Source of the DNA: Dacryopinax spathularia
Taxonomy: Eukaryota > Basidiomycota > Dacrymycetes > Dacrymycetales > Dacrymycetaceae
Length of the DNA: 64,000 bases
Direction of reading: 5' to 3'
Assembly (NCBI GenBank): GCA_037974965.1
Contig: JBBPFI010000001.1
Coordinates: forward strand, 1,922,001-1,986,000
Part shown: piece after piece, positions 34,569 through 45,198 of the stretch
Layout: each line of letters starts with the position of its first letter
Position numbering within the stretch: position 1 is the stretch's first letter
Notes under the pieces: model-generated
Databases searched by the model: none
Seen by the model: only the letters and a program-made list of their open reading frames with translations
What the model was told of the DNA's origin: nothing
Translations under genes and position numbers: made by a program

Positions 34569-35047
34569 GAGCGAACGACTCGGATGCCCACGTTCGGCGC
34601 GGGATGAGCTCGGATGCCCACAGGAACTCGGATGCCCACGAAACGACGCGTCGCGCGTCGTAAATTAATCTAAGTTGTGTTCATCTCCCCTAAAAAACTA
34701 ATTGGGGCCAGTAGATTTCTCTACTGTAATTGAAAAATTATATACGGGTTGAAGCTGATTCCCGACTTTGAGCTGTTAGTTCTTCACCCAAATAGCCAGA
34801 ATTTGCTATGTCAAGGGTAGGTGCAGTTTTGACAAAAAAGCGTGGCTGTGCAGGCCGTATGGTGTTATTAAGTAAAATAAGTAGACTACTTATGTTTTGC
34901 TCGGTTTTTGAAGTCTTTTCATTGGTGAGTAAGCGCCTTATGGGCGCGATAATCTTTTTCTTGGCCATGGGCATCGGAGCAACTTTAAGGGTCGTGGGCA
35001 TCCGAGCAATTACTCGCGTCAAATGTGGGCATCGGAGTCGTTCGCTC
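34569..35047 (+). mobile_element. Non-autonomous Mutator-like MITE, copy A
   Basis: This 479-bp element has terminal inverted repeats starting GAGCGAACGACTC and running into GATGCCCAC, about 23 bp with one mismatch. It is flanked by a perfect 9-bp direct duplication CGGGAATAC (34560-34568 and 35048-35056). Inside each end the word CGGATGCCCAC or its close variants recurs two to three times as subterminal repeats. A perfect 8-bp hairpin ACGACGCG-TCG-CGCGTCGT lies at 34643-34661. No transposase is encoded; the small frame at 34808 shared with copy B is AT-rich and lacks a domain. Duplication length and repeat style fit Mutator-like (MULE) elements. Family assignment is inference; the borders are seen directly. 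Confidence 0.88.
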
Positions 35048-35460
35048 CGGGAATACAGCATGCACAGCCTCATCATCGTCGCATCGGGTTTCGACTATGG
35101 AAGATATGCTGGCACATAACCGGGGACATCCGGCATGTCGAGCAGGAGCAACACGAAATCTTTAAGTTCAGCACTGAAGCGCCCAACACACTCAAGCCCG
35201 GATCATGGCGTTAGTGGAGATATAAAGGACAAAGGGCGGGAGCGCGCGTGCGGTATTGCGTGTCTATCTCCAACCCCTTTACACAGGGTGACTCTTGTCT
35301 CGGGCCAGACGTATTTAAGGCGACGCGAACTGAGCCTAAACCCCGCAACGTCTCTCTAGTACTGTACTCCTACCTCCTAAGCTATCAACGGTATGTTTCT
35401 GCCGCTCCTTCTCCAATGTAGCTGGCGCTCACTGTGAGGTAGACTAATACTTCAGATACC

Positions 35461-37140
35461 ATGGCAACCGCCAGACCTGGATTCGGTATGCCTGCTTTTG
35501 GGTTCGGGCTGCGGCGACGAGCAGGGCTGATTCGCCTGGTAGACATCCAGAAGACGACCGTGTATGTCCTAGACGGACGCTTTCCATACGCCGCAAGTAC
35601 TGTACAGGGTTTCAGAAGAGGTAAGCTCGTGGAGGTGTATGGCAGAAGCTCCTGCTCACTCCTGACATTTCGATAGCCCAGGAGGATCGTTATGCCATAT
35701 ACTCCGATCTACCGGGAAGCCTGCATTCGGCTGCTGACGGTCCTAATGCGCTCTTCGCAATATACGATGGGCATCGAGGTTGGCTAAGTGTGTGGAATCA
35801 TACGGCCGAAGGTCTCAACAAATTCGCGTAGGTCCCTCAATGGCGGAGTACGCTTCCAAGACGCTCCACAAGGCGCTCTTGCGATCGGAGCATTACAATC
35901 ACGGAAGATATGGCCCTGCTCTTACCGAAGCCTTTCTTCGTATGGATGACGACGTCCGAGCCGGTATGCTAATGATGTGGTCTACGGAGTGTTATAGCTC
36001 ATCCAATGCATAGGCAAAGTGCCTTCTCTGACGGCCGAAGAAGAGGACAAGAACTATCCGAATGCCATAGGGGATTCTACTATATCCGGCTGCACAGCAA
36101 CGGTCGCTCTTTACAACGGCACACAGATATGGGTGGTACGTACGAGCAGCGGTCCTCCCGAAGTAGAGCTCACAACACTTTTCCTCAGGCCAGCGCGGGG
36201 GATTCAAGAGCAATACTATGTCGGAACGGTTCTGCTCGTCCCTTGAGTCGTGATCACAACCCCTTCGACCCCAGTAAGCCATTCTCTCAAAGGTATGTCG
36301 CACGCCGCTGACGGATACAGGGGAAATTGAGCGGATCGAAGCGGCAGGAAGCAAGGTCATCCGAGGCAAAGTAGGGAGTACGTGCATTCTTTGCGCTGGA
36401 TGTTCCTTGAAGCTAACAATCATTATAAATAGTGACGATCAACATCACCCGCGCCCTTGGGGACATCAGCACGAAATACCGTACGGACTTACCGCCCGAG
36501 CGGCAGGCGATCACTTGCGTGCCAGACGTTTTCAGCTCCGAAATCACTTCGGAGGACGAGTTCTTGGTCCTCATATCAGACGGTAAATACCCTGCTGCTG
36601 TCCATGTTTGTCCACTAACGAGTTGCGACCTTAGGCGTGTGGAACGCGCTGTACAACAAGCACCAATTATACCAAGACAAGCTGAAAGAGTACAGTCGCG
36701 CGTCATCACTAGCCCATCAAGTTTCACAAGTCGTGGATGGGAAAGCTATCAACGATCTTGCCCAGGATGAACTCTGCAGAGCTGTCGCCCACCTTCCTCC
36801 TCAGCAAGCCTTGGACATCTACCTCGCTGGCGAGGAAATGTCAAATCAGAATGTTTGCGATATCGTGAGATGGTGTATCGCCCGGGAGTTGCCCTTGGAG
36901 AAGATATGCGAGTGCATACTCGACTTCTGCCTGGAGAATCACAACGGAAACGATAACGCGAGCATCATGATCGTCCCTTTACTGCAAGGGCAGAGCCTGA
37001 CGCAATGGTATCATCGGGTGTCGACGCGGGTAAGAAGCGGAGTTGGCCGAAGCACGCCCGGCGTATTTCCTCCATACCAGCCAAGGGAAGGGGGTTCCGC
37101 TAGTCTCAACGATATCGTTTCTCGTACCTTGGGTGTGTAG
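35461..37140 (+). CDS. PP2C-type protein phosphatase, Ptc2/3-like, tandem copy 1
   Basis: This metal-dependent serine/threonine phosphatase is split by about eight short introns. The start MATARPGF joins across a 60-nt intron to DIQKTTVYVLDGRFPYAAST. Motifs in order are RRAQEDRYAIY (Arg/Glu-Asp metal site), LFAIYDGHRG (Asp-Gly), ISGCTATVALYNGTQIW, ASAGDSRAILCRNG, PLSRDHNPFDP, IEAAGSKVI, ITRALGDI, ITCVPDV, EDEFLVLISDGVW (Asp-Gly) and GNDNASIMIV (Asp-Asn). All metal ligands are present. The interval between the last two motifs is about 105 residues, roughly double the usual length. The ending QSLTQWYHRVSTRVRSG resembles the GRTKEEWYxW block of Ptc2/Ptc3. Target is unknown. It lies 0.4 kb from MITE copy A. 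Confidence 0.85.
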
Positions 37141-37662
37141 CGGCTAGAGAGTAGGGTGGGAATTTTGCAAGAGGCTAGTCATCATATGTATAATATGCAC
37201 TTGTATGCGGCGTTTCTAGATTGACTCATTCACTCGTTGTGTATATTGACGTTCGGGACTCTCAGGAGGCGCCCGCGGGATTGCGTGCAGGAAGGACTCA
37301 CATCATAACACGCGGCTTCCCGCACCTCACCACGCATACGCCCGTTTGCCTCGTGAACATGCCTGCCTCTTGAGTGAGAGGGACATCGCTGCTCGTATGG
37401 CGAAAGACATCCCCCATACAGATATGAAGAACAAAGGGAGACACCGCCCGTATGCCAGCGATACGCGGCCATTTTCCCGGTATGGCAATGCATGACTCCT
37501 CGAGTCGTCTAAAGGTACTTAAGGAGTCCTGACCGGAGACCAACACTTCCCAACTCCCTCTCGTACCTCCCAATCCCGTCTGAACGACTCGCCAGCCGTT
37601 CTCCACCCGGACTATACCACCTCTGTAGCAAAGTCTGCCTACGGATCTCTTCCTCAAACACA

Positions 37663-39341
37663 ATGGCGTTTAGGCAACGATTTGGATACGGTTCGTCGGA
37701 CAATTGGATACCCGGCATAGACAAGTTGCTTATGCACAGACTTTAGATACTACAAAGACGACTGAGCACGTCATGACAGGGCCTGTTCCCTATGCGGTAA
37801 CCACGGCACAAGGGGGCCGAAAAGGTTTGTTTATCAGGATAACCGAAGTCATCAGCTGACCGACGCTTGATCACAGCACAGGAAGACCGGTACACGGTAC
37901 AATTGGAGCTCCCAGGCTCTAATCACGAGACCAATAGCCTTTTGGCCATCTATGACGGTCATCGAGGTTGTCCATCAACCCATAATGACAAAATACCTCT
38001 GACATGCTGTCAGGCTCTAGGATGGCACAGTATGCTTCAGAGACGCTTCATCGCACACTAATCGAGTCGGAGCACTACAAGGAAGGCCGATATTCCGAAG
38101 CCTTTGTAGAGGCGTTTATCCGCATGGATGAGGATGTCCGGGCAGGTATAGAATACGCACGTTCTTGCTATTGAGTCGCACGTCTGATCGGAAGAATAGG
38201 CAAAGTGCTTGCCTTGGAGCCTGAAAAGGTCGACAACAGCAGTGGTAACCCCATTGGGGAGAAGACTATCTCAGGCTGCACAGCAACGGTCGCGCTTTAC
38301 ACTGGCGAACGGATCTGGGTGGTTAGGCAGGGCGACATCCTGGCTTGTGTTAAAACTCAATTTCTTCCCATAGGCCAATGCGGGCGATTCAAGAGCCATT
38401 CTCTGCCGGAGAGGCCACGCACATCCCTTGAGCAGAGATCATAATCCTTTTGCTCCCAGTCTGTCCTGTCCACTCGTCCACCATGGTCACATCTAACCTG
38501 GCTTAGTCGAGCGTGAGCGAATCAAAGCCGCGGGAAGTGCGGTCATCTGGGGCAGAGTATCGTGTAAGTGCACTCTGCTAGCCGACGAGCAAAACCAACT
38601 GACCTGTGCGAGCAGTCGCGCTGAGCATGAGCCGCACACTCGGGGATATAGACCTAAAGTATGAGGAGGGACTGCCGCCTGAGCGACATGCGATCACTTG
38701 CGTTCCAGACGTCGTCGACACGGTCGTCACTGAAGAAGACGAATTCCTGGTTCTCTTCTCAGACGGTGCGTGCTACGTTTGCGAGGAGGTTGGCACCACT
38801 GACGATTCGCCCCACACTTGCAGGCGTCTGGAATGCGTTCTACCACAGAGAACAGCTGTATCGCGACACGTTGAAGAAGATCCTGGCTAGAGAGCCGCCT
38901 CGTGAGGGGGTCCTCCCCCTAATCAGCGCCCCAACCGTTGACGAGCTCGACCGGTACTCCCTCTTCATGGACGTCGTGCACGCACCACATGAGAAGGCTT
39001 TGGAGATCTACCTTGCCGCTGAGGAGCTCACAAACCAAAATATCTGCGATGCCATCCGGTTCTGTGTTGCTCAGCAGCTGCCTCTCGACAAGATATGCGA
39101 GTGCATACTGGATTTCTGCTCCCAGAACGCCGGAAGCAGCGATAATGCTACCATCATCATTGCCCCCATGCTGAAAGGGAGAACGCTGGAGCAGTGGTAT
39201 TCTTGGGTGGCCCAGCGGGTACAAGAAGGCGAAGGACGCAGAACACCCAGTACATTCCCGCCTTACGATCCCCGAAGCGCAGATTCTGTGAGCCTCGAGG
39301 CGATTGTTGCCAATGTTCAGCAAGGGGCTAAGCTGTACTGA
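37663..39341 (+). CDS. PP2C-type protein phosphatase, Ptc2/3-like, tandem copy 2
   Basis: This is the tandem paralogue of the previous gene, with corresponding introns. MAFRQRFGY is joined to DTTKTTEHVMTGPVPYAVTT, then KAQEDRYTVQ, LLAIYDGHRG, SRMAQYASETLH, ISGCTATVALYTGERIWV, ANAGDSRAILCRRG, PLSRDHNPFAP, IKAAGSAVIWG, SMSRTLGDI, EDEFLVLFSDGVW and SSDNATIIIAP. The same long insertion precedes the last motif, here with ICDAIRFCVAQQLPLDKICE shared between copies. The intron before ANAGDSR uses an unusual GTTAGG donor, the only one that keeps the motif. The tail reads LKGRTLEQWYSWVAQRV. All catalytic positions are kept, but the two proteins have drifted apart between motifs, so the duplication is not recent. 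Confidence 0.85.
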
Positions 39342-39559
39342 GCGGCGCAGGTGGTAGCTCGAAGGGACACCTCACTTATGTCGAACTACTTTACCCTGTA
39401 ACATCATCCCTATGACCAGCTGCAATTGCACCACAAACAACGTTGTTTTTATCCGCGTGAGGATTGCAGCGAGGCGCGACACAATATGTGCATATATTGT
39501 AAAGGTATGGCACGCACTTCCCGAATATGATAAGCAGAACAGAAAGAACTACAAGGTTC

Positions 39560-41347
39560 TCAAGTCAAGTCAACCTCAACTACGTCACCAATCTCCTCCT
39601 CATCCTCAGCCGTGTTGCCGGGCACCTTCACCTGCTTGTGGAGCTCATGGGCATCCTCCGCCGGAGGAGGAGAGATGATTAGCTCAGGAGCAGTAGACCG
39701 TCCCTCGGGAATAGTGATATGCGCTGGCGGATCAGCACGCGGTTCGGATTTTGGCGGTTCGTCCGGAGCCTGAGGGGGCTCGACGGGTGCAGGCGACAGA
39801 GACGGTTCGGGATCTGGCTTGGCAGCGGGTGTTGCGGCAGCTGATTGGCCATCAACCTTTGCGTTTGCGACTGCGGCGATAGAGGGGGCAGGTGTAGGCT
39901 CCGGGAGTGGGACAGCCTTCTCCTGAACGGGTGATGGGAACTTGAAATCCCTTCTCATTGTCCCGTTCCGGGGCCTGCCACTAGGGGAAGGGGAGCGTGC
40001 TGCCTCGCTGCCCTCGGCTGTATGTTCCGACTCAGTAATACTGGATGCAGCAGCATGGCCTGGTTGTGGTGGATTTGGTTTTGCCGTGGCCTCTTCCTCA
40101 GGCGAGGCTTCGCGCTCCGGAACACGAGATGCTCTGCGTGCCAGCGTCTCTGGGCTCGGTGAAGGCGCACGTTCGGGACCACTTGGCTGCGCAAGCGCGG
40201 AGCCTACAGATGGCAGGGAGTCCTTGCGGGGTGGTGATGCGGCAGAACCCATTGATCCTGATTGATTGGAAAGAGGTCGAGCGAAGGGGGGAGCTGACAC
40301 AGGGGCACTGGGCGAAGCACCAAGATAATACCCGGATATAGGGACCATCCTGCGGCGGCGTTAGTGACAAGTTGTGAATCACAATGAGAAAGACGTACTT
40401 CTTCTCGCTGTAGCAGGCGATGATCCATTGAGGCTGTACAATGGGTATGCTTGCCTGCAGCGCGCGTTGGTACTCAACACCCGGCCCTGACACCTGACCA
40501 CCAGAATTCGGGGTCGGGATCGCAGCTGGTGTGGTGCATACGAAGTGAGTCGTGTCGATCTGGATCCGATCGCTCCATTTTGCGCCCATCTCCTTCAAGC
40601 ACGTCTTGGCACGCTCCAACAGTACGGGGTCTTGCACGTTTCCGAAACATACGCTGATACCGGAGGTGTCGGTGATACTGTGCGTGGTGACCTTGATCAC
40701 GTTGGAAGGGAAGGTTCCAGCTGTGGTGCGCAGCACAAGCTGGAAGGTATATTGGGTTTGGAGCGAGAGTCCAGAAAGACGAGAGGTGGTATTGGTGAGA
40801 GGAGAAGGAACCGCTGCTAGCCGCTGTCCATTGCGGTAGATGTCGAGAGCTCGTAACTTGGCGGTTGCTAATTTCAGCGGTGGCCACTCGAGCGTAACAG
40901 ATGTTTGCGTAACGTTCCGGACCTCAATGCATAGTCAGCAGATATCCTCTCCATAAAAGGCGCATACAAGCGTACCTCGACCTTTGGTGCCTCCGGCAAC
41001 TCCTGACCGTACGTCTTGACGATCTGCTCCTGCAAGTCCCAGAACTCCTGCTTTTGACGGTGCTCCTCGTCGGCATTTCGGTATACCGCGATGTTCACGA
41101 TAGATCCCGACGTAACACCTGGAGGCAGCAGCAAGGATGGGAACTCGATAAGATGGGCTCGCTCCCCGATCAGGATCTGCAGAGTTGCTCAGCAGGTCTC
41201 CTAACATGCGGCGAATGCGCCTTACCGCCATGCCCGCATCTGATGTGCGCATACATCAAAGTAAGCGAACCTTGCACCATCCTAATAGCATGGTTACATA
41301 CCGAGCTTGCCCACGGTGAACGTGAAGCTCTCTGGAGCTGCAGCCAT
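39560..41347 (-). CDS. CHS5: Exomer core component Chs5 (FN3-BRCT of exomer)
   Basis: This cytosolic/trans-Golgi scaffold with Arf1-binding FN3-BRCT module drives delivery of chitin synthase and other cargo to the cell surface. Exon 1 is 41302-41347 and a 14-nt microexon lies at 41226-41239; together they give FTVGKLDAGMAILIGERAHL, matching the Chs5 N-terminal dimer segment. Next come LIEFPSLLLPPGVTSGSIVN and the coiled helix KQEFWDLQEQIVKTYGQELP. FN3 follows (VRNVTQTSVTLEWPPL, LSGLSLQTQYTFQLVL), then BRCT (ISVCFGNVQDPVLLERAK, TTHFVCTT, IPIVQPQWIIACY). The rest is a disordered Pro/Ser/Glu-rich tail ending EEIGDVVEVDLT. Both order and length are normal. It shares a 176-bp divergent promoter with the Ski8 gene. 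Confidence 0.92.
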
Positions 41348-41523
41348 TTTGGTGTACGATATCAGCACACTTTTGGGATAGGATAAGAAGTGCAGCGGTG
41401 TACAGTCGCAGCAGTGGCGCGCCCACACAACAATGTGACGTTTCGATCCTCGCGTCTCGGAACCGAATATTTCCCCGCCTTCACTTTTAACGACCATCTT
41501 CGAGCCACGTATACCTCTTGAGC

Positions 41524-42783
41524 ATGGTATGTTTTCTATGTGGATCTGGGGAACGGATGAAGTATATGCGCCCTTCAGAGTCAGCAATTCATTGAAGTAC
41601 TCCAAACGGAGGAGAAGGACAAGCATGACGGACCGGTTTGGGGCATCAAATGGACTCCGGACGACAAATGCATCTCTATCTCCGAAGACGGGAATCTTAC
41701 TGTCTGGTATGGCTCATATATGCGGTTGATTTGCTGGCTCTTAGCTGTACTTTGCTCTCTGAAGGCAATCTAATTCTGCACAACTGCTCTGCCGGCCACC
41801 TTCTGATCCCCTGGCTCTCATCTCCTTGTCATGCCCGAGCACGAACTTTGCTTTGTACAACTCCATAGTTGGCGTCACACGCCTGATCAATCTTTCTTCG
41901 GGTGCAATTGCTGGCAAGAGAGGCGACATCAAGAGCGACGGAGAACCCGGTTCGTTTCTTTGAAGACTGCTTATGTCAAGCTGACGCCGAGCTGTTCCGC
42001 CTAGCCTGGTCCGTGTCCCTCCATCCAAGTGAAGCTACATACGCGGCAGTCGGTCAACAAGGAACGATCAATTTCTATTCTGCTTCTCCGGACTGCTTCG
42101 GCAAGCCGTTACAATCCACAACTCCAAGAAAAGACATCTTCGGCATGTGTGTTTCTTATGTCCGTGTCTTCTGCTCAGCCTATGGAACGGAATCTGACGC
42201 ATACATGCTGCTACAGAGCCCTAATGGGAAACGGGTAGCAATGTCGAATAAAGAAGGACAGATTTTTGTCTGCGACTCGCAGACTGGGGAAGTCGTCTCG
42301 ACGTATGACTCACACGTCGGATGCGTGCGAACGTTATCCTGGTCAGCGGATTCTGATGTACGACATTTTCCCTTCTGCGCCGAAAACGCATTGATGGTCT
42401 ACACAGGAACTTCTATCCGGAGGCGATGATAAACGGCTGGTTCTGCATGATCTTCGAGGGCATCGAGGCGGCATCGTAACCGTCTTCGAGGGACCGCAAG
42501 GGCACAGATCCTGGGTCCTGTCGGCTGACTTGGCTTCAGACGGGAAGTTGGTCGCAAGCGGGTACTTCATCAGCCTTCCTCATCATCACTCGTGCTCACA
42601 ATGTCTGCCAGGTCGGCGGACAAGACTCTCAAGATCTGGGATCTGGAGACGCGCAAGTGCGTGTCTACAACGCAGGAGACCGGTGAAGTCTGGTCCGTCA
42701 GTTGGAAACCAAGCGGCGGCCAACTTGTCACTGGAGGGAACGACGGACATGTACGCTGGTGGCGTAGCGCCTCTTCCGGCTGA
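41524..42783 (+). CDS. SKI8: WD40 protein Ski8 (Rec14/WDR61-like)
   Basis: This beta-propeller subunit of the Ski complex assists 3'-5' cytoplasmic mRNA decay by the exosome; in some fungi it also acts in meiotic break formation. Seven coding exons: 41524-41526, 41579-41706, 41765-41949, 41981-42159, 42217-42357, 42407-42561 and 42612-42783 (320 aa, in frame). The first coding exon is only ATG. WD blades can be read as HDGPVWGIKWTPDDKCISIS..VW, RLAWSVSLHPSEATYAAVG, VSYSPNGKRVAMSNKEGQI, VRTLSWSADSD..LLSGGDDKRLVLHDL, SWVLSADLASDGKLVASGSA DKTLKIWDL (joined by splicing) and VWSVSWKPSGGQLVTGGNDG. Length suits Ski8. It converges with the thioesterase gene, 75 bp between stops. Confidence 0.85.
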
Positions 42784-42858
42784 GGTACTTATCCGAACAA
42801 CAATCGCCTTCTATTGATGCTGACATATTGATACAGGTGTACATATGTCCGGGCCATT

Positions 42859-43605
42859 TTACAGCTTCGCCGCCCCGTGGGTGTACATTTTTACGTGTTT
42901 TCCGGTTGCAAGTAATGTCCCTCGTTCCGCATCATATATCTGCATATGTATCAGTAATGAACGCACTGTCAAGGCTCGTGGTGATCACCTTGCAGCTCAA
43001 GGTCGGGGCGCGCTTTGTCAAAGCGACTGACTGCGATACAATGCGGATTCGCGTTCCTCTTGAGACGGCTATAAGCCTGCGACATCCCGTATTCATGAAT
43101 TGGACGACGTACAATGGTATTGGGGCATGGTAGTTCACGTCCAGGTTGAGCGTAACATTCATCCTCTGTTCCGAGAACGGGAAGAGCACGCAAGTCGTGC
43201 AACTAGAACAGCGTCAATACCCCTCCACGATCACGGACAATGCTCGCCTACATATCTATGATAAATGCCGTACAGCCGCCATGCATCACCTCGTTGCAGT
43301 TCAAGAACTCTATATGGTCATCAACTACTCGCCCCCAAATCTGACACCCTCTGGAAAGAAGTACCTTTAGATACGACCGCCTCATGCACAACCTCATACA
43401 CGTCCCTCCCATGTTCCGCATACACATCAACACTCATAAGCCTAATATGCGGCTTGACATTCTCGCCAAACTGGCCCGAGCCCGGTCCAACAAGATACCG
43501 ATCCCACCAAGCCAATACTCGGGCTTTAGACGCAGCGTCCGCATTGCCCGCAATCGAAGTAGCGGGATGGCGAGCCATACGAGGAAGAATCGAGACCAGA
43601 GCCAT
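42859..43605 (-). CDS. PaaI/4HBT-type acyl-CoA thioesterase (hot-dog fold)
   Basis: This small hot-dog thioesterase would hydrolyse acyl-CoA, perhaps in mitochondria or peroxisomes like THEM2. No single open frame shows it; the chain emerges only after splicing: exons 43400-43605, 43252-43350, 43113-43202, 42989-43076 and 42859-42939 sum to 564 nt (187 aa) in frame. The core motif is NEVMHGGCTAFIIDICTTC, the 4HBT signature HGG..A.lID. It is followed by MNVTLNLDVNYHAPIPL and RGTRIRIVSQSVALTKR, and the family closing strand RGTLLATGKHVKMYTHGAAKL. The intron at 43077-43112 is only 36 nt. The first boundary (GTATGAGG donor at 43399) is the least certain. Function within the family is inferred. 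Confidence 0.78.
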
Positions 43606-44447
43606 AGTGAGCCACTACAGCAAGCAATAAGGCACCGGGCCAGCGAGCGGGTAACGAGGTGCGGAGCAGAACGACTCGGACAGCGGGGGTAATGTAACAG
43701 GCAGAAACTCCCCCAAGCAGGTGTTTTGTACGTTTTCACATCCGTGCAAAAGCGATCAGAGCTCTGGGAGATTCTGACGTTCTGGCAGCGCGGTCAGATC
43801 AGACGAACATCAGAACTGAATTCGGCAAGAAACGTCTAAGCAGATCAGGAAGCTCGGCGGGACTTGGCCAGGGTTGCTGGGGAACAACAACTGGTGGCAA
43901 AGTATGGTGGGATATATGTATCCTCGGACGCATTCCGATCGCGTTGTGCCTTGATTTGGAAATGATCGGGCGATCTGGCGCAGAAACTTCCTGCGTTATC
44001 TTAGGAAGCGCGACAAAGAAGCGGGCAATAACTCAGTTTTCGTTGATAGCATGTGAAAGGATCCATTGTCTCCATGCAGGCTGAAGATGTTTCTCGGTCT
44101 AGGCTGAGCCCATCAGGATGGTCGGAGTCTATCCTCCGCGATTCTGCTCATGCGCATGTGAAGAGGCGTAACCCCATGGATTATGGCTGCTGTTATAACT
44201 GTGCTACTGATACACAGCGCATATAACCAGGCATAAGACCAACGGAGCCAAATGAGCGGTCTACCAAGAGTAACGATCAGCACCCTGACATGAGAGAATG
44301 ACATGAAGAGGGAGGATCAGACAAAAATATAATGATTCCGGTTTTAGACTAATCCTCAGAGCCGTGGCTCAGTAGAGGGAGTCTACATATCATCGCGAAG
44401 GGCGGCGGAGGCTAGTGAGCAAAAGGAGAGAGCAACTCACACGTCGT
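43606..44447. other. Intergenic region between thioesterase and eS12 genes
   Basis: No gene is supported. It comprises the upstream region of the thioesterase gene and the downstream region of the ribosomal protein gene. Open frames here are short and lack motifs. Confidence 0.5.
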
Positions 44448-44944
44448 TTAGCGGTTCTTGAAGTAGTCGAGGAGGACGTGCAGCCCCTCGGACTCGACAC
44501 CGTAGTCCTTCACGACGACGCAAGTGCAGCCAACGACCTTGCGCGGGTTGCCCTCACGGTCGATCTTGCACAGACCGGCCCAGGTTCCGAGCACCTTAGC
44601 GTCGGAGACCTTGATGAGCGAGATCTTGTGCTCGGCGCACAGCGCCTCAATAAGCTTGAGGTACTCTGGCTCGGTGCAGGTCTCGACGAGAACGCAGAGA
44701 TGCGCCTGGCGCTTGTCAAGCGCCTTGACGCACTCGCGCAGACCGCGGGCGAGGCCATCGTGGATCAGAGCGTTCTTCAGCACTTGCTACAGGGAGAATC
44801 AGCACCCCATCTCTGATCATCTCGGCCGGACTCGCGCACCTGGAGAGCATCCTCAACGCTCATCTTGCCCTTCGGCGCCTCCTGGGAAACGGCGACCTCC
44901 TCCTGAGGCACCTCAACATCGATGGCATCTCCAGCGTCAGACAT
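44448..44944 (-). CDS. RPS12: 40S ribosomal protein eS12
   Basis: This small-subunit ribosomal protein sits in the beak region of the 40S subunit. Exons are 44840-44944 and 44448-44786 (147 aa), joined as [22 protein letters not shown]. The L7Ae-like fold is clear: [72 protein letters not shown] and the terminal [10 protein letters not shown]. The N-terminal acidic arm is [20 protein letters not shown]. Codon use is strongly biased to C-ending codons, as in highly expressed genes. The next feature upstream is MITE copy B, about 250 bp from the start codon. Confidence 0.96.
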
Positions 44945-45198
44945 CCTACATTGCACAATCAGCTCGCATCCCCGTCCTACGCTCAACTATACGCACTTTT
45001 GTAATTTGAATTAGGACCGGAAAGTATAGGATGTCTTCGTCCGCTATCGTTAATGCAAGGGGTACAGAGATGCTTCCGCAGAGCACTTTATCCTGGGACC
45101 CTTGGTCCTGTACAGTTTCTTCGTAAGGGGCCGAACTCGGAAGCGAGCCCTAATTGTCCGAGATTTGCTGCATCGCCACTAACGCGCGGTCTGGCCTG

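Noticed and set aside
34808-35119. Small frame in MITE copy A that has a partial counterpart in copy B
   Set aside because: The similarity follows from nucleotide homology of the two elements; frames differ in length, extend past the element ends and contain no domain.
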